This document shows, in pieces, positions 8,611 through 18,128 of a stretch of 64,000 nt of DNA. Both the position numbers and the translations under genes were made by a program. The stretch's first letter is position 1. Every line of letters begins with the position of its first letter. The notes under the pieces were generated by a model. The model had not been told where the DNA came from, did not search any database, and was given only the letters and a program-made list of their open reading frames with translations. Source of the DNA: Bacillus fonticola (GTDB lineage: Bacteria > Bacillota > Bacilli > Bacillales > JC228); contig NZ_CP052135.1 of the NCBI RefSeq assembly GCF_012955605.1, positions 1,647,469 through 1,711,468 of the forward strand, in the 5' to 3' direction.

Positions 8611-9085
8611 TTCAGAGTTTTGTTGCTACTCGCTCATTATAGCTCACGCCTTCAAAATATGGACATTATACTCGTCCACTTCCGGACAGGCAATACAGTC
8701 AACTTTCGGTAATTTTAGGGTGTCAAAAACAGTGAAACAAGAAAATTTGTGTGATGACAGGCACCCCCCAAAAGAACTTTGTCTCGGTTTACAATATTGG
8801 TGAAAATTAGGGAAACACAGGAACCGTCCCCGTGTTTCATGATCTCCTCATCGCTTATTCAGAGTTTTGTTGCTACTCGCTCATTATAGCTCACGCCTTC
8901 AAAATATGGACATTATACTCGTCCACTTCCGGACAGGCAATACAGTCAACTTTCGGTAATTTTAGGGTGTCAAAAACAGTGAAACAAGAAAATTCGTGTG
9001 ATGACAGGCACCCCCCAAAAGAACTTTATCTCGGTTTACAATATTGGTAAAGATTAGGGAAACACAGGAACCGTCCCCGTGTTTC
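8592..9085. repeat. 247-bp tandem duplication, two copies
   Basis: Copy 1 is 8592-8838 and copy 2 is 8839-9085, joined head to tail without spacer and differing at only a handful of bases. Each ends with a hairpin GAAACAC...GTGTTTC around GAACCGTCCCC and contains GATGACAGGCACCCCC, a phrase that recurs in other forms at 63650-63770. The 72-codon open frames inside the copies have no ribosome site, and I do not regard them as genes. Confidence 0.9.
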
Positions 9086-9109
9086 TCCCAGTATCTTATT
9101 CACAGGTCC

Positions 9110-10384
9110 TCATCCCAATCTTCTTATTTTAAACAGCAAATTCAATTCCCCTAAAACTACAACTATTGCATAAGTTACACTGACTGAAATAGCACTCTTA
9201 GGAATTACAATAAGTAACACTATTAATACTAATAGTCTTACTAAATTATTTATAGCATTGAGTTTTGGTACACCATAGGAATGAATCAGGATATTGAAAA
9301 GTCCAATATAAATTAACATAACATGGGCTAGACCTATGATCCAAAAAACAGGAATACTTTCCTTGTAGACTTCATCTAATAAGAAGTATATCATCACAGA
9401 TATAATTGCTATTATTATAAATCCTAGGCCCACAACAAACGGTAAAAACTTTAATAACTTTGCCGTATAAACTTTACGCTGTTCATTAGTTTTTATAATG
9501 GTTATATCAGGCATTATTACTGTTCTAATTGTATCGTTAAGTAAAGAAAATACTACAACAAAAGTAATGGCACTGCTATATAATGCAACTTCTTTTTCCG
9601 AAGAGCTAGCACCAAGAGTAAATTGAGGAAGTCTTGAAAGCAACATAAAAAAAAGTCCAGAAAGTGCAACCCATTTACTATAAGAAAAACCCACAGTTAG
9701 AAATTCTTTCCAATCGGCTTTGCGAAAAACTTTCATTAACCCCCTGTTTTTTACCACATCAAAAGATAAAAGTAAAAACAGTGGTAAAGCATATAATGTT
9801 AAAAAGACGTAATTTACTTCAAATTTATCAACTATTAATATTAAAGATATAAATATCAGTCTCAAAAACCCATAAATAAAAGTATACTTTTTAAAGTTGG
9901 TGAAGTTTTTTTGAGCTTGCTCAATTGCTCTAACTGTCATCCAAAGGCTAAGTAAACCACCTGACAAATAAGATATATAAATTAAAGATTCATAACCTTG
10001 TAATATTGGAAAAAAGTAAATTGATACTTTTGTTATAGGAAAGCTAATTATTATATTTAACAAAAACACCATTAGCTTCCATGAATAAGATAGACTTAAA
10101 AATTCCCTGCTTTTATTTTCATTTCCTAGATTATTAAACTTCCTCACTATTGTCGTACTTAACCCGAAGTCTAAAAACAACGCCCATAACATAGTAATAG
10201 ACATAGCTATTGCAAAACTAGCAAAATCACTTACTTTTAATAGCTTAGTTGCCAAAAAAATAATGATGAAACTTATAGACTGATTAAATATGTTTGCGGA
10301 TAAAACTCCGGAAATTGTTCTTATACCACTACTTTTATAAAGTCTTAATACTTTCTTAGAAGGACTCATCTTACAATTAGACAA
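9110..10384 (-). CDS. Polysaccharide flippase, Wzx/MATE-like
   Basis: This 424-residue membrane protein has about 12 predicted hydrophobic helices and only short loops. It starts like oligosaccharide flippases (GVLSANIFNQSISFIIIFLATKLL). Such proteins move lipid-linked repeat units across the plasma membrane. The start is a TTG 8 bases after AAAGGAGG; the next ATG lies too far from this ribosome site. It is the last gene of the minus-strand polysaccharide operon, 260 bp after the preceding glycosyltransferase. With the EpsG-like polymerase upstream it completes a Wzx/Wzy-type pathway. Very AT-rich like its neighbours, suggesting transfer. Confidence 0.85.
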   Translation of the reverse strand: MSNCKMSPSKKVLRLYKSSGIRTISGVLSANIFNQSISFIIIFLATKLLKVSDFASFAIAMSITMLWALFLDFGLSTTIVRKFNNLGNENKSREFLSLSYSWKLMVFLLNIIISFPITKVSIYFFPILQGYESLIYISYLSGGLLSLWMTVRAIEQAQKNFTNFKKYTFIYGFLRLIFISLILIVDKFEVNYVFLTLYALPLFLLLSFDVVKNRGLMKVFRKADWKEFLTVGFSYSKWVALSGLFFMLLSRLPQFTLGASSSEKEVALYSSAITFVVVFSLLNDTIRTVIMPDITIIKTNEQRKVYTAKLLKFLPFVVGLGFIIIAIISVMIYFLLDEVYKESIPVFWIIGLAHVMLIYIGLFNILIHSYGVPKLNAINNLVRLLVLIVLLIVIPKSAISVSVTYAIVVVLGELNLLFKIRRLG

Positions 10385-10644
10385 CCCACTTACCTCCTTT
10401 CCAAATTAGTAATTACAAACTTCAGATTTCATTAACAAGAATAATGACTCCGTTCGTTCCATTTTATTTGCCATCTAACCTGTCCGATATATATTAAAAA
10501 CGTTTAACTATTTTCTTATGTCAAAACTATCAATCGTATCTCTGTTGGTGTACTCTTAATATTCTCATTAACATTAATACGTTCATAAAAAAGATATTTT
10601 GACCTAAAAAATAGTAATGATACTTCTCTTTTTTAACCATTAAT

Positions 10645-11775
10645 CTACTGTAAAATTTCCTTAATCAAATTTAGATAATTATTAGCAACTTGAGACGAAT
10701 CAAATTCATTTAACCAATTCTCTAATTCTTCATTATCATTAATATTCAACGGCTTTTCTATCCCATTAATCATTGCTTCAGCCAAAAGTTCTGAGTTTTC
10801 AATTGGGACAAGTCTACCAAATTCCCCATCTCGTAAAATTTCATTTGGTCCACTTGGGCAATCAGTAGAAACTATATTGCACTTTAAAGCAAGAGCTTCA
10901 ATTAAAACAGTTGGTAATCCTTCATATTTAGAAGAGAGTACAAACATATCCGCATTTCTTAAGAATTTATATGGATTCTCTTCAAACCCATGTAAATCAA
11001 CATATTCTTCTAGACCTAAATCTTTAATTAATTTCTCTAATTTCTCACGATCTTTTCCTTCACCTAAAATTATAAGTCGTGAGTCAACCCGACTTTTTAA
11101 AATTGAAAAAGCTTGGATTAAATTTTCAAAATCCTTCTGCCTAGTTAATCGTCCAATACCTATAATGATTGGATTCTTTTTGTTTTCGTACCAACTATGA
11201 TTAACTTGCTCAGCTGCTTTTACATAAAGAGTATTAGAAATTACAGGATTATAAATAACTTTCATTTGTTCATTATCAAGCTTGATATATTTACGAAGAT
11301 CATCCTGTACACCTTTAGAGACAGAAATGATTCTTTCAGTTTTAGGATACAATTTTTTCATTAGAATTAATTTTATAATATTAAATAATGTATTTTTTTT
11401 ACTTTTCTTATTGACACTGCTTAGATTTGCGTGTTCAGTAACAATAATCTTTGTTTTATTTTTAGAAATCCGATTAGCAATTATTGTAATTAAGTTAACA
11501 TGAGACATCCCTGATATTAATAAATCAGGCTTTTCCTCTTTTAAAAATTTAAGTAGGGCAGGTATTGAATCTCTCATTCTTTTCGTTTTAAGCTCATATA
11601 TAGGGATCTTTGATGATAATTGATTAACAAAAACTCCTTCTTTTTTATTCAATACCATCAAAAATTCTATATTATCTTCATTCGCTAAATTATTTAATAC
11701 ATTAACAACTACTCTCTCTGCTCCACCACCATTTAAGGTTGGTAAATAAAAAGCTACTTTCCTTTTCTTAAACAT
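10645..11775 (-). CDS. Glycosyltransferase, GT4 family
   Basis: This 376-residue GT-B enzyme has an N-terminal LNGGGAERVVVNVLN loop and a C-terminal GIGRLTRQKDFENLI segment. The nucleotide-sugar site SSKYEGLPTVLIEALA holds the ExxxxxxxE pair of family GT4, followed by DCPSGPNEIL, a signature of enzymes that often transfer galactose or N-acetyl-hexosamine. It acts at the cytoplasmic face on the lipid-linked repeat unit. The ATG follows AGGATGATA and lies 16 bases after the EpsG-like stop codon, so the two genes are coupled. The exact donor sugar cannot be read from sequence. Confidence 0.88.
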   Translation of the reverse strand: MFKKRKVAFYLPTLNGGGAERVVVNVLNNLANEDNIEFLMVLNKKEGVFVNQLSSKIPIYELKTKRMRDSIPALLKFLKEEKPDLLISGMSHVNLITIIANRISKNKTKIIVTEHANLSSVNKKSKKNTLFNIIKLILMKKLYPKTERIISVSKGVQDDLRKYIKLDNEQMKVIYNPVISNTLYVKAAEQVNHSWYENKKNPIIIGIGRLTRQKDFENLIQAFSILKSRVDSRLIILGEGKDREKLEKLIKDLGLEEYVDLHGFEENPYKFLRNADMFVLSSKYEGLPTVLIEALALKCNIVSTDCPSGPNEILRDGEFGRLVPIENSELLAEAMINGIEKPLNINDNEELENWLNEFDSSQVANNYLNLIKEILQ

Positions 11776-11791
11776 ATTATCATCCTACTCG

Positions 11792-12730
11792 TTAGTATAA
11801 GTTAAATATCATTGGACCTGATGGAAATGATGTTAATAGGGCATAAAAAAACAACAAACTTAACAAAATATATCTCCACAAGGAATTACTATTAATTGTA
11901 CTTACTAAAATTAAAGCCAAAAAATTTTCAAAGATTCTAGCGGAAAAATCAAGAGAAAAATAAGTAATTAAATAGAAGATCAACCCATAAATCGATAACT
12001 TAGAGATCCTATTTTTTCCCACTCCGACTAAATAAACAACTAAGAATAATGACCACCATATAAAAGCAGCACCTGAAGCGTCCTCAGGAGTTGAAAAAGA
12101 GTAGGAAGTTGCTCGTCTATCTCCCAAAAAGTCAGCAATAAATGGTAGGGATAAAGCAACTATTATAGAAAACAAAGAAAAAAACAACATTTTAAAATTA
12201 ATTGATAGTTTTTTTAATGAGAGTTCATAAATATAAAATATAATAGAAAACCAAAAAGAAACATGTATAAATGGAGATAATAACAAAATATGTCTCCACT
12301 TCCCTTTTAATGAAAGACCTAATAGAAAAACTGATAATGCTAACCCTTGTCTTAAATGAACTATATTATTTTTCACCAGTTGATCTATAATAACAAAGAA
12401 AAAAACGCTTATTAATGAATACTGAGTCATTTTCCCCAATGCAAATAATGTGATAAAAACTGATACAAAAATAATAACTCTAACAGCTAAAACAGGTTCA
12501 AAAAGTAAGCCTAGTAAATAGTTAATGAATAACCATAAAGGTTCACTAACAATATAAAATGAAAAGTTTGTAATATTACTGAAAAGAATTAGTCCTCCAT
12601 TGCTAACATAATTTAGATAATTATAATCATCTATTACTGTAGGGATTTCTCTTAATGATAAATAAAAAGAAATTGTTATTATTACTAAGAAGTAAAGATA
12701 CATTCTTATTTTATTTTTGGGATTATCCAC
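11792..12730 (-). CDS. EpsG-family polysaccharide polymerase (Wzy-like)
   Basis: This 312-residue protein has about nine hydrophobic segments. Residues near 125-135 read HLRQGLALSVFLLG, matching the RQ-x2-A pattern of EpsG-type proteins, followed by SPFIHVSFWF with the conserved His. EpsG proteins are believed to polymerise exopolysaccharide repeat units outside the membrane. The start is a GTG 8 bases after AAAGGGA. It lies between the asparagine-synthase-like gene and a glycosyltransferase in the same operon. Polymerase activity is inferred from family and context. Confidence 0.78.
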   Translation of the reverse strand: MDNPKNKIRMYLYFLVIITISFYLSLREIPTVIDDYNYLNYVSNGGLILFSNITNFSFYIVSEPLWLFINYLLGLLFEPVLAVRVIIFVSVFITLFALGKMTQYSLISVFFFVIIDQLVKNNIVHLRQGLALSVFLLGLSLKGKWRHILLLSPFIHVSFWFSIIFYIYELSLKKLSINFKMLFFSLFSIIVALSLPFIADFLGDRRATSYSFSTPEDASGAAFIWWSLFLVVYLVGVGKNRISKLSIYGLIFYLITYFSLDFSARIFENFLALILVSTINSNSLWRYILLSLLFFYALLTSFPSGPMIFNLY

Positions 12731-12908
12731 TTCTATGATCCCTTTCCTATTTATTATTATCCTCTAATTTTAGATAATCCTTATACCAGACATAACTCTT
12801 AACTATTTAACTATAAAAATCGTTAATATTGTAGATATAAACTCCAAACTAATAATTCTGGATTGGCGTTAGTATATTTCTTTAATCTTAACAACTTAAC
12901 TTAAAATC

Positions 12909-14417
12909 CTATTTCCTTTGTTTTTCACGAGCCATTTGATAAACCTTAGCATAAGAAATCCCATAAAAAGAGTTTAATTTATCTCTAAAATTAGTTGGAG
13001 GTGTAAAACTATTATTAATATTGTACTTCTCCAAAAATAATGATAGGGATGCTAACCAAGAAATTATTTCGTCAATTTGATTAGTAGTAATAGTACTGGA
13101 TTTTGGCCAAATCTTAATTAACTTTAAAAGTGCTTTTTCATTAAAAATACCTAAATTTAAAATTCTATCACTTGTCACTAATTTTGTAATAAAGTTATTT
13201 AAATCATTTCTTAGCCATAATCCATATTTATGATGAGTTTTCAAAGTAGTATTATTATCTATAACAGTGCTATTAAGCGATCTTCCTGTTCGAGCCCATG
13301 GCATTGATCCAACTTCATCAGGAAGTCCTTTTAGGATAATTTCATAAATCTTATCGTTTCTAACAGTAGGGTCAAGCCCCCACATAAATCCAAATGTTTT
13401 TGGATCAGTAAACAACTGGTAAACAGGGGTTTTTTCTGAGATATAGTTCATACACGCCTGAAGTTTCCTTCTCATATAATGCATTTCCTGTTCTATTTCC
13501 CTATACTGATATTCTTGCGTTCTCTTAATATATTTCTTATAACCATAAGCATCATCTAAGATACTTGAATAATTACTTCTTATAACTTCACTTTTTAATA
13601 AACCAAATTTATTTAAATTACCCGGTAATGTTTCCTTAACCCTTAGTAGATGCCTTCCAGAGTATTCAGCACGGCCAACACTATCGCCATAACTTCCTGC
13701 AATAATAGCGTCTATGCCTTTTACCTCACGAACTTGAGACATGGCGTGTAAATGTAATGGAGAAAATTCAGCACCAATTTTTGCAGCTGTATAGATATTG
13801 GCTTCTAATACTTCAGCATCTAATTTTAAATGGTTCCACTCCCAATTATATTTTTTGCAAATTTCACTTGCATATATTACATCTCTACTCTCTGTGACTC
13901 CCCATGTAAGTGCAACAACATCACCTTTAAACTCATTTGATAATTGTAATTCACGTAAAACACCTGCAACTATCCTACTATCTAATCCTCCGGATAATAA
14001 AATACCAATAGTATTCCTTTTGTCAATATATTTTAACATTTCATTTTTCAAATGTAGTTTTAATACCTTTGCAGCCTGTTCAATATCCAAATTACTATTT
14101 GAGTGATTTGGAATCTCCGAATACTCCCATATTCCAGAGTCACTAATTTTCCCCATCCATGGAGCACGTTTAACTCCATTAACTAGAGTTCTATTTGATA
14201 ATAAAAAACTATTGCTAATAATTTCAATAATCCCAGCGGAATCGATTGTCCGTTGAGTCTGAGGAATTTCATTAATGATATTTTCTATATTCTTCGAAAT
14301 TATTAATCTTGAGTTCTCCTCAAGATAATACGGATAATCCGTTCCTAAATGGTCATAATACCGAAATAGTTCATTTTTATGCTTTTCATCCATCTTGTAA
14401 TATACGCTTGTCAACAT
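12909..14417 (-). CDS. Asparagine-synthase-like protein without glutaminase Cys
   Basis: This ~502-residue protein holds the ATP-pyrophosphatase loop LLSGGLDSR (about residue 140) and a GSYGDSVG segment of the asparagine synthetase domain. The N-terminal Ntn-amidotransferase half is degenerate: it does not start with the nucleophilic Cys2, and no glutaminase motifs are visible. Such AsnB relatives in polysaccharide loci are thought to amidate uronic acids or modify sugars, using free ammonia or another donor. The UDP-HexNAc dehydrogenase encoded in this operon would provide a uronic acid, so amidation of its carboxylate is a testable idea. The start is ambiguous: ATG at 14417 sits 2 bases after a G-rich ribosome site, and TTG at 14414 would be better spaced. 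Confidence 0.8.
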   Translation of the reverse strand: MLTSVYYKMDEKHKNELFRYYDHLGTDYPYYLEENSRLIISKNIENIINEIPQTQRTIDSAGIIEIISNSFLLSNRTLVNGVKRAPWMGKISDSGIWEYSEIPNHSNSNLDIEQAAKVLKLHLKNEMLKYIDKRNTIGILLSGGLDSRIVAGVLRELQLSNEFKGDVVALTWGVTESRDVIYASEICKKYNWEWNHLKLDAEVLEANIYTAAKIGAEFSPLHLHAMSQVREVKGIDAIIAGSYGDSVGRAEYSGRHLLRVKETLPGNLNKFGLLKSEVIRSNYSSILDDAYGYKKYIKRTQEYQYREIEQEMHYMRRKLQACMNYISEKTPVYQLFTDPKTFGFMWGLDPTVRNDKIYEIILKGLPDEVGSMPWARTGRSLNSTVIDNNTTLKTHHKYGLWLRNDLNNFITKLVTSDRILNLGIFNEKALLKLIKIWPKSSTITTNQIDEIISWLASLSLFLEKYNINNSFTPPTNFRDKLNSFYGISYAKVYQMAREKQRK

Positions 14418-14607
14418 TCTCCCCCCCAAATCGGGTAAAATAATAATACTAGTTATTTAAGTTCAATCAAAACAACAAATTTTGTAAGAAGTACATAAAA
14501 TAATATTGACAGTTTTAAATCAATTTCTGTGATTTCCTTTATGATTAATAACTATTTTAATCGATTTACTATCCAGAGTTATACCCAATTCAAGACAGAC
14601 TTTTATC

Positions 14608-15732
14608 TTAATCAGCAAAAATTACTTCATCATAATTTAACTCAAAAAGTTTAATTATGGCCCTAATATCATAGTTCTCAATGACTCTTTCTCGTGCTTG
14701 TGTATTTTTTTCTAAACCATTACTATGCAAATAGGAAAAATAACTTACTAATGAATCTGTTAAAGCAAGGGGATTTTTAGGTGGTATAGTTATTCCGGTA
14801 TTTCCTAATATAATCTTCGAATCCCCTACATCAGTAACAACACAGTATAATTCACAAGCCATAGCCTCACCGATAGCATTTGAAAAACTTTCCCCCATAG
14901 ATGATGAAATATAAATATCTGAAGATGATAATAATGCTGGGATATCGTTTCTTCTACCAAGTAAAATTATATTTTCCTTAAGGTTATACTGGTTTATTAA
15001 ATCCTTCAATTCTATATTTGAATCGTCTAAATTAGTTCCTACCATAATCATTTTAAAGTGCCTATTTTGATTTCTTAATTCTTTTAATGCTTTGAACAAA
15101 GTATAATAGTCTTTTTGAATATTCCATCTACCAACAGTTATAATAACGATTTCCTTTTCACCTATACATAAATCTTGTCTAACTTTAGACCTCAATGCTA
15201 AGTCAAATTTAAATTTATTCAGTTCAAATCCATTTGGAATAATTTTCGACTTACAGGCAGAATATCCGGCCCTTAAATGATTTTCTAATGCCCTGTTTGA
15301 GTTATAAGTTACTCTGTTAACGTATTTAGATAATATAGAGTTCAGTTTTACAATTTTTAAAACTGTAGATGTGTTTGCATCTTTATCTAAATTACTATGT
15401 CTAATATTCCAAATGAGTTTCTTTTTTAATAAAATCTTGGAGATTATTAATCCAAAAATATCCGCATGATAAAGCCAAGTATCAACAATATCAAACTCTT
15501 TGCAAATATTTCTAGCCTTTATTAAAGAAGTAAAGAGGTTCTTTTTGTTTAAATTTAATGAGTGTAATTTTATGCCCTCGGCCTTTATCTTTTCACCCAT
15601 AATACCTTCATCCTTCAAAGAGATTACTTCATGATAATACTTATCTTTATCAGAGTACTTCAAGAGCTTTAAAAGCATATTTTCAGCTCCGCCACTTCCC
15701 AACCCTGAAATTATATGAATAATTTTCTTCAT
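14608..15732 (-). CDS. Glycosyltransferase, GT4 family
   Basis: This 374-residue GT-B enzyme begins MKKIIHIISGLGSGGAENML, the classic N-terminal loop. A C-terminal ITVGRWNIQKDYYTLFKAL segment follows, then SSSMGESFSNAIGEAMAC with the ExxxxxxxE motif. The start ATG at 15732 follows GAGG by 8 bases, and that ribosome site overlaps the space just after the epimerase stop codon. An in-frame GTG at 15750 has no ribosome site. It is one of three GT4 genes in the operon, which with the initiating transferase suggests a repeat unit of about four sugars. A 178-bp AT-rich gap follows before the next gene. Confidence 0.87.
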   Translation of the reverse strand: MKKIIHIISGLGSGGAENMLLKLLKYSDKDKYYHEVISLKDEGIMGEKIKAEGIKLHSLNLNKKNLFTSLIKARNICKEFDIVDTWLYHADIFGLIISKILLKKKLIWNIRHSNLDKDANTSTVLKIVKLNSILSKYVNRVTYNSNRALENHLRAGYSACKSKIIPNGFELNKFKFDLALRSKVRQDLCIGEKEIVIITVGRWNIQKDYYTLFKALKELRNQNRHFKMIMVGTNLDDSNIELKDLINQYNLKENIILLGRRNDIPALLSSSDIYISSSMGESFSNAIGEAMACELYCVVTDVGDSKIILGNTGITIPPKNPLALTDSLVSYFSYLHSNGLEKNTQARERVIENYDIRAIIKLFELNYDEVIFAD

Positions 15733-15751
15733 AGTGAAAACCTCAATCACT

Positions 15752-16726
15752 CTATAGATTCTTTTTATACCAGCTTATTGCTGCTACAATTCCTCTTTCA
15801 AAACTCCACTCAGGATTGTATCCTAACATATCTTTTGCTTTACTAATATCAGCATTACTATGCTTAATATCACCTTTACGATCAGGTCCAAATATCGGCT
15901 GAATATCTTTTCCTAATGCATTCAACAAATGAGTATAGATATCAATCAAAAACTCTCTCCCACCATAAGCAATATTATAGGCCTGTCCTGCTGCTTCATG
16001 AGATGCTTTACAAGCTTTCAAGTTAGCCTCAATCACATTCTCGATGTAAGTAAAATCTCTACTCTGCTTTCCATCACCATTAATAGTTGGTTGCTCATCA
16101 TTTAGTAACTGTTTAATGAATTTTGGAATTACTGCTGCATAAGCACCATTAGGATCTTGTCTTCTACCAAACACATTAAAATAACGCATACCATAAGTAT
16201 CAAGTCCATATAATTTTGTATAAAGTTTTCCATACTCTTCATCTACTTTTTTGGTAAGTGCGTAAGGTGATAATACATTGCCCTCTCTTCCTTCTTTTTT
16301 TGGAAGATTTGGCTCGTCGCCATACACTGAAGAACTTGAAGCATAGACAAATTTCTTTACACCTGTTTGTCTTGCTGCTTCCATCATATTTAGTGTACCT
16401 TTTATGTTTACTTCTTCATAAAACAAAGGCATCTCAATACTTCTTGGAACGCTCCCCCATGCAGCTTGATTTAAAACATAATCGATTCCCTCACAAGCTT
16501 TTATGCATGTGTCAAGATCACGAATATCTCCTTCGATAAATTCGTAATTAGGGTTGCCTAAAAACTCTTCTACATTTTCTTTTTTTCCAGTTGAAAAATT
16601 ATCTAGCCCTCTAACTTTATAGCCTAGTTTAAGTATGGCTTCTACTAAATTGGAACCAATAAAACCTGCTGAGCCAGTTACTAAGAATTTACTACCTTCT
16701 GGAAACTTAATATTTTCATATCCCAT
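15752..16726 (-). CDS. NAD-dependent epimerase, UDP-GlcNAc(A) 4-epimerase type
   Basis: This 324-residue extended SDR protein has the NAD motif VTGSAGFIGSNLVEA, NQAAWGSVPRSIE, active-site SSSSVYG and YALTKK (YxxxK). The segment around NQAAWGSVPRSIEMP and the long N-terminus resemble WbpP/TviC enzymes that interconvert UDP-GlcNAc/UDP-GalNAc or their uronic acids. The ATG at 16726 is used because GGAGG lies 8 bases upstream, inside the last codons of the dehydrogenase gene; the two genes are 2 bases apart and translationally coupled. Together they could make UDP-GalNAc-uronic acid. Confidence 0.88.
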   Translation of the reverse strand: MGYENIKFPEGSKFLVTGSAGFIGSNLVEAILKLGYKVRGLDNFSTGKKENVEEFLGNPNYEFIEGDIRDLDTCIKACEGIDYVLNQAAWGSVPRSIEMPLFYEEVNIKGTLNMMEAARQTGVKKFVYASSSSVYGDEPNLPKKEGREGNVLSPYALTKKVDEEYGKLYTKLYGLDTYGMRYFNVFGRRQDPNGAYAAVIPKFIKQLLNDEQPTINGDGKQSRDFTYIENVIEANLKACKASHEAAGQAYNIAYGGREFLIDIYTHLLNALGKDIQPIFGPDRKGDIKHSNADISKAKDMLGYNPEWSFERGIVAAISWYKKNL

Positions 16727-16728
16727 TT

Positions 16729-18111
16729 TTACAACCTCCAATATACAAACCCAGTATCCTCTGCTTCTTTTCTATTAAATATTCCTTTAAGGTCCATTAG
16801 TACGCAATCTTTTCTATCAATATCTATATCGAACTCAGATGTTGCTGCTACTTCATTCATAGCTTCTAAATTTACATATCCAGTTGGCCCAAACATCATT
16901 TTTACATCTTCCAATTGAATAGATTTAAATTCATCGTGTGGAACTGCAAAGATTACTGCATCCATCTCTTTTATTTCTTCTACTTCACAAAGATTAATTC
17001 TATATTCATGCCATAAATCTTCTTTGTCTGCTTGAGGATCTACAACTTTGACATCTATTCCGTATTCTTCCAATTCCTTAATTACATCTACTACTTTTGT
17101 ATTTCGAACATCCGGACAGTTCTCTTTAAACGTAACACCAAATATAGCTACTTTCGCACCATTTATTTGTTTATTCGCTTTAATCATTTTCTTTACTGTA
17201 CTTTCAGCAACATATTTACCCATATCATCATTTATTTTTCTTCCTGAAAGAATGATTTGGGAATGGTACCCCATTTGCTCTGCTTTATATGTTAGATAGT
17301 ATGGATCAACCCCTATACAGTGACCACCAACTAATCCCGGAGAGAAATTAAGGAAGTTCCATTTCGTTCCAGCTGCTTCAAGTACTGCTTTTGTATCAAT
17401 TCCCATTTTATTAAATATGATAGAAAGTTCATTCATGAAAGCAATATTAATATCACGTTGTGAATTCTCTATGACCTTTGCAGCCTCAGCCACTTTAATA
17501 CTTGCCGCTTTATGCACACCCGCTTCAACGACCAATTCATATACTTTTGCAGCAATATCTAAGGTTTCTTCATCTTGGCCTGCTACAACTTTTATAATTG
17601 TTTCTAATCTATGAACTTTATCACCAGGGTTAATTCTTTCTGGTGAATAACCAACTTTAAAGTCTACACCGCACTTTAATCCTGATTCTTTTTCTAAAAT
17701 TGGTACACAAATATCTTCAGTTACACCAGGGTAAACTGTAGATTCAAAAACAACTATTGAACCCTTTGTCAAATTTCTACCTAACGTACGACTTGCAGAT
17801 TCTACCGGTGTCAAATCAGGTGTATGATCATCTTTTACAGGTGTAGGCACTGCAACAATATGAAACTTTGCTTCTCTAAGTCTTGCTTCATCTGAAGTAA
17901 AATCGACTGTTGTATTTTTGATTACTTCATTTCCCACTTCTTTTGTAGGATCTACACCATTCTTATAAAGTTCAATTTTTTGTTTGTTTACATCAAAGCC
18001 AATCACATCAGCTTTCTTTGCAAAAGCAACAGCGATTGGCATACCTACATAGCCAAGTCCTACTAATGAAATTTTCTCTTCCCTATTAACAATCTTCTCA
18101 TATAAGTTCAT
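16729..18111 (-). CDS. UDP-N-acetyl-hexosamine 6-dehydrogenase, TviB/WbpA type
   Basis: This 460-residue nucleotide-sugar dehydrogenase has N-terminal NAD motif LVGLGYVGMPIAVAFAKK, AVPTPVKDDHTPDL, ESTVYPGVTED, the catalytic Cys in GLVGGHCIGVDPYYLTYKAE, and the C-terminal UDP-binding half with FGVTFKENCPDVRN. The pattern fits enzymes that oxidise UDP-GlcNAc or UDP-GalNAc at C6, as in Vi antigen (TviB), rather than UDP-glucose dehydrogenases. The ATG follows AAAGGAGA with good spacing. Directly followed by the 4-epimerase gene, it gives the operon a hexosaminuronic acid precursor and so an acidic polymer. Confidence 0.9.
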   Translation of the reverse strand: MNLYEKIVNREEKISLVGLGYVGMPIAVAFAKKADVIGFDVNKQKIELYKNGVDPTKEVGNEVIKNTTVDFTSDEARLREAKFHIVAVPTPVKDDHTPDLTPVESASRTLGRNLTKGSIVVFESTVYPGVTEDICVPILEKESGLKCGVDFKVGYSPERINPGDKVHRLETIIKVVAGQDEETLDIAAKVYELVVEAGVHKAASIKVAEAAKVIENSQRDINIAFMNELSIIFNKMGIDTKAVLEAAGTKWNFLNFSPGLVGGHCIGVDPYYLTYKAEQMGYHSQIILSGRKINDDMGKYVAESTVKKMIKANKQINGAKVAIFGVTFKENCPDVRNTKVVDVIKELEEYGIDVKVVDPQADKEDLWHEYRINLCEVEEIKEMDAVIFAVPHDEFKSIQLEDVKMMFGPTGYVNLEAMNEVAATSEFDIDIDRKDCVLMDLKGIFNRKEAEDTGFVYWRL

Positions 18112-18128
18112 ATTGAATTCTCCTTTGT

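Noticed and set aside
8585-9050. Two near-identical 72-codon frames
   Set aside because: They arise from the 247-bp duplication, lack ribosome sites, and overlap decayed ISL3 sequence.
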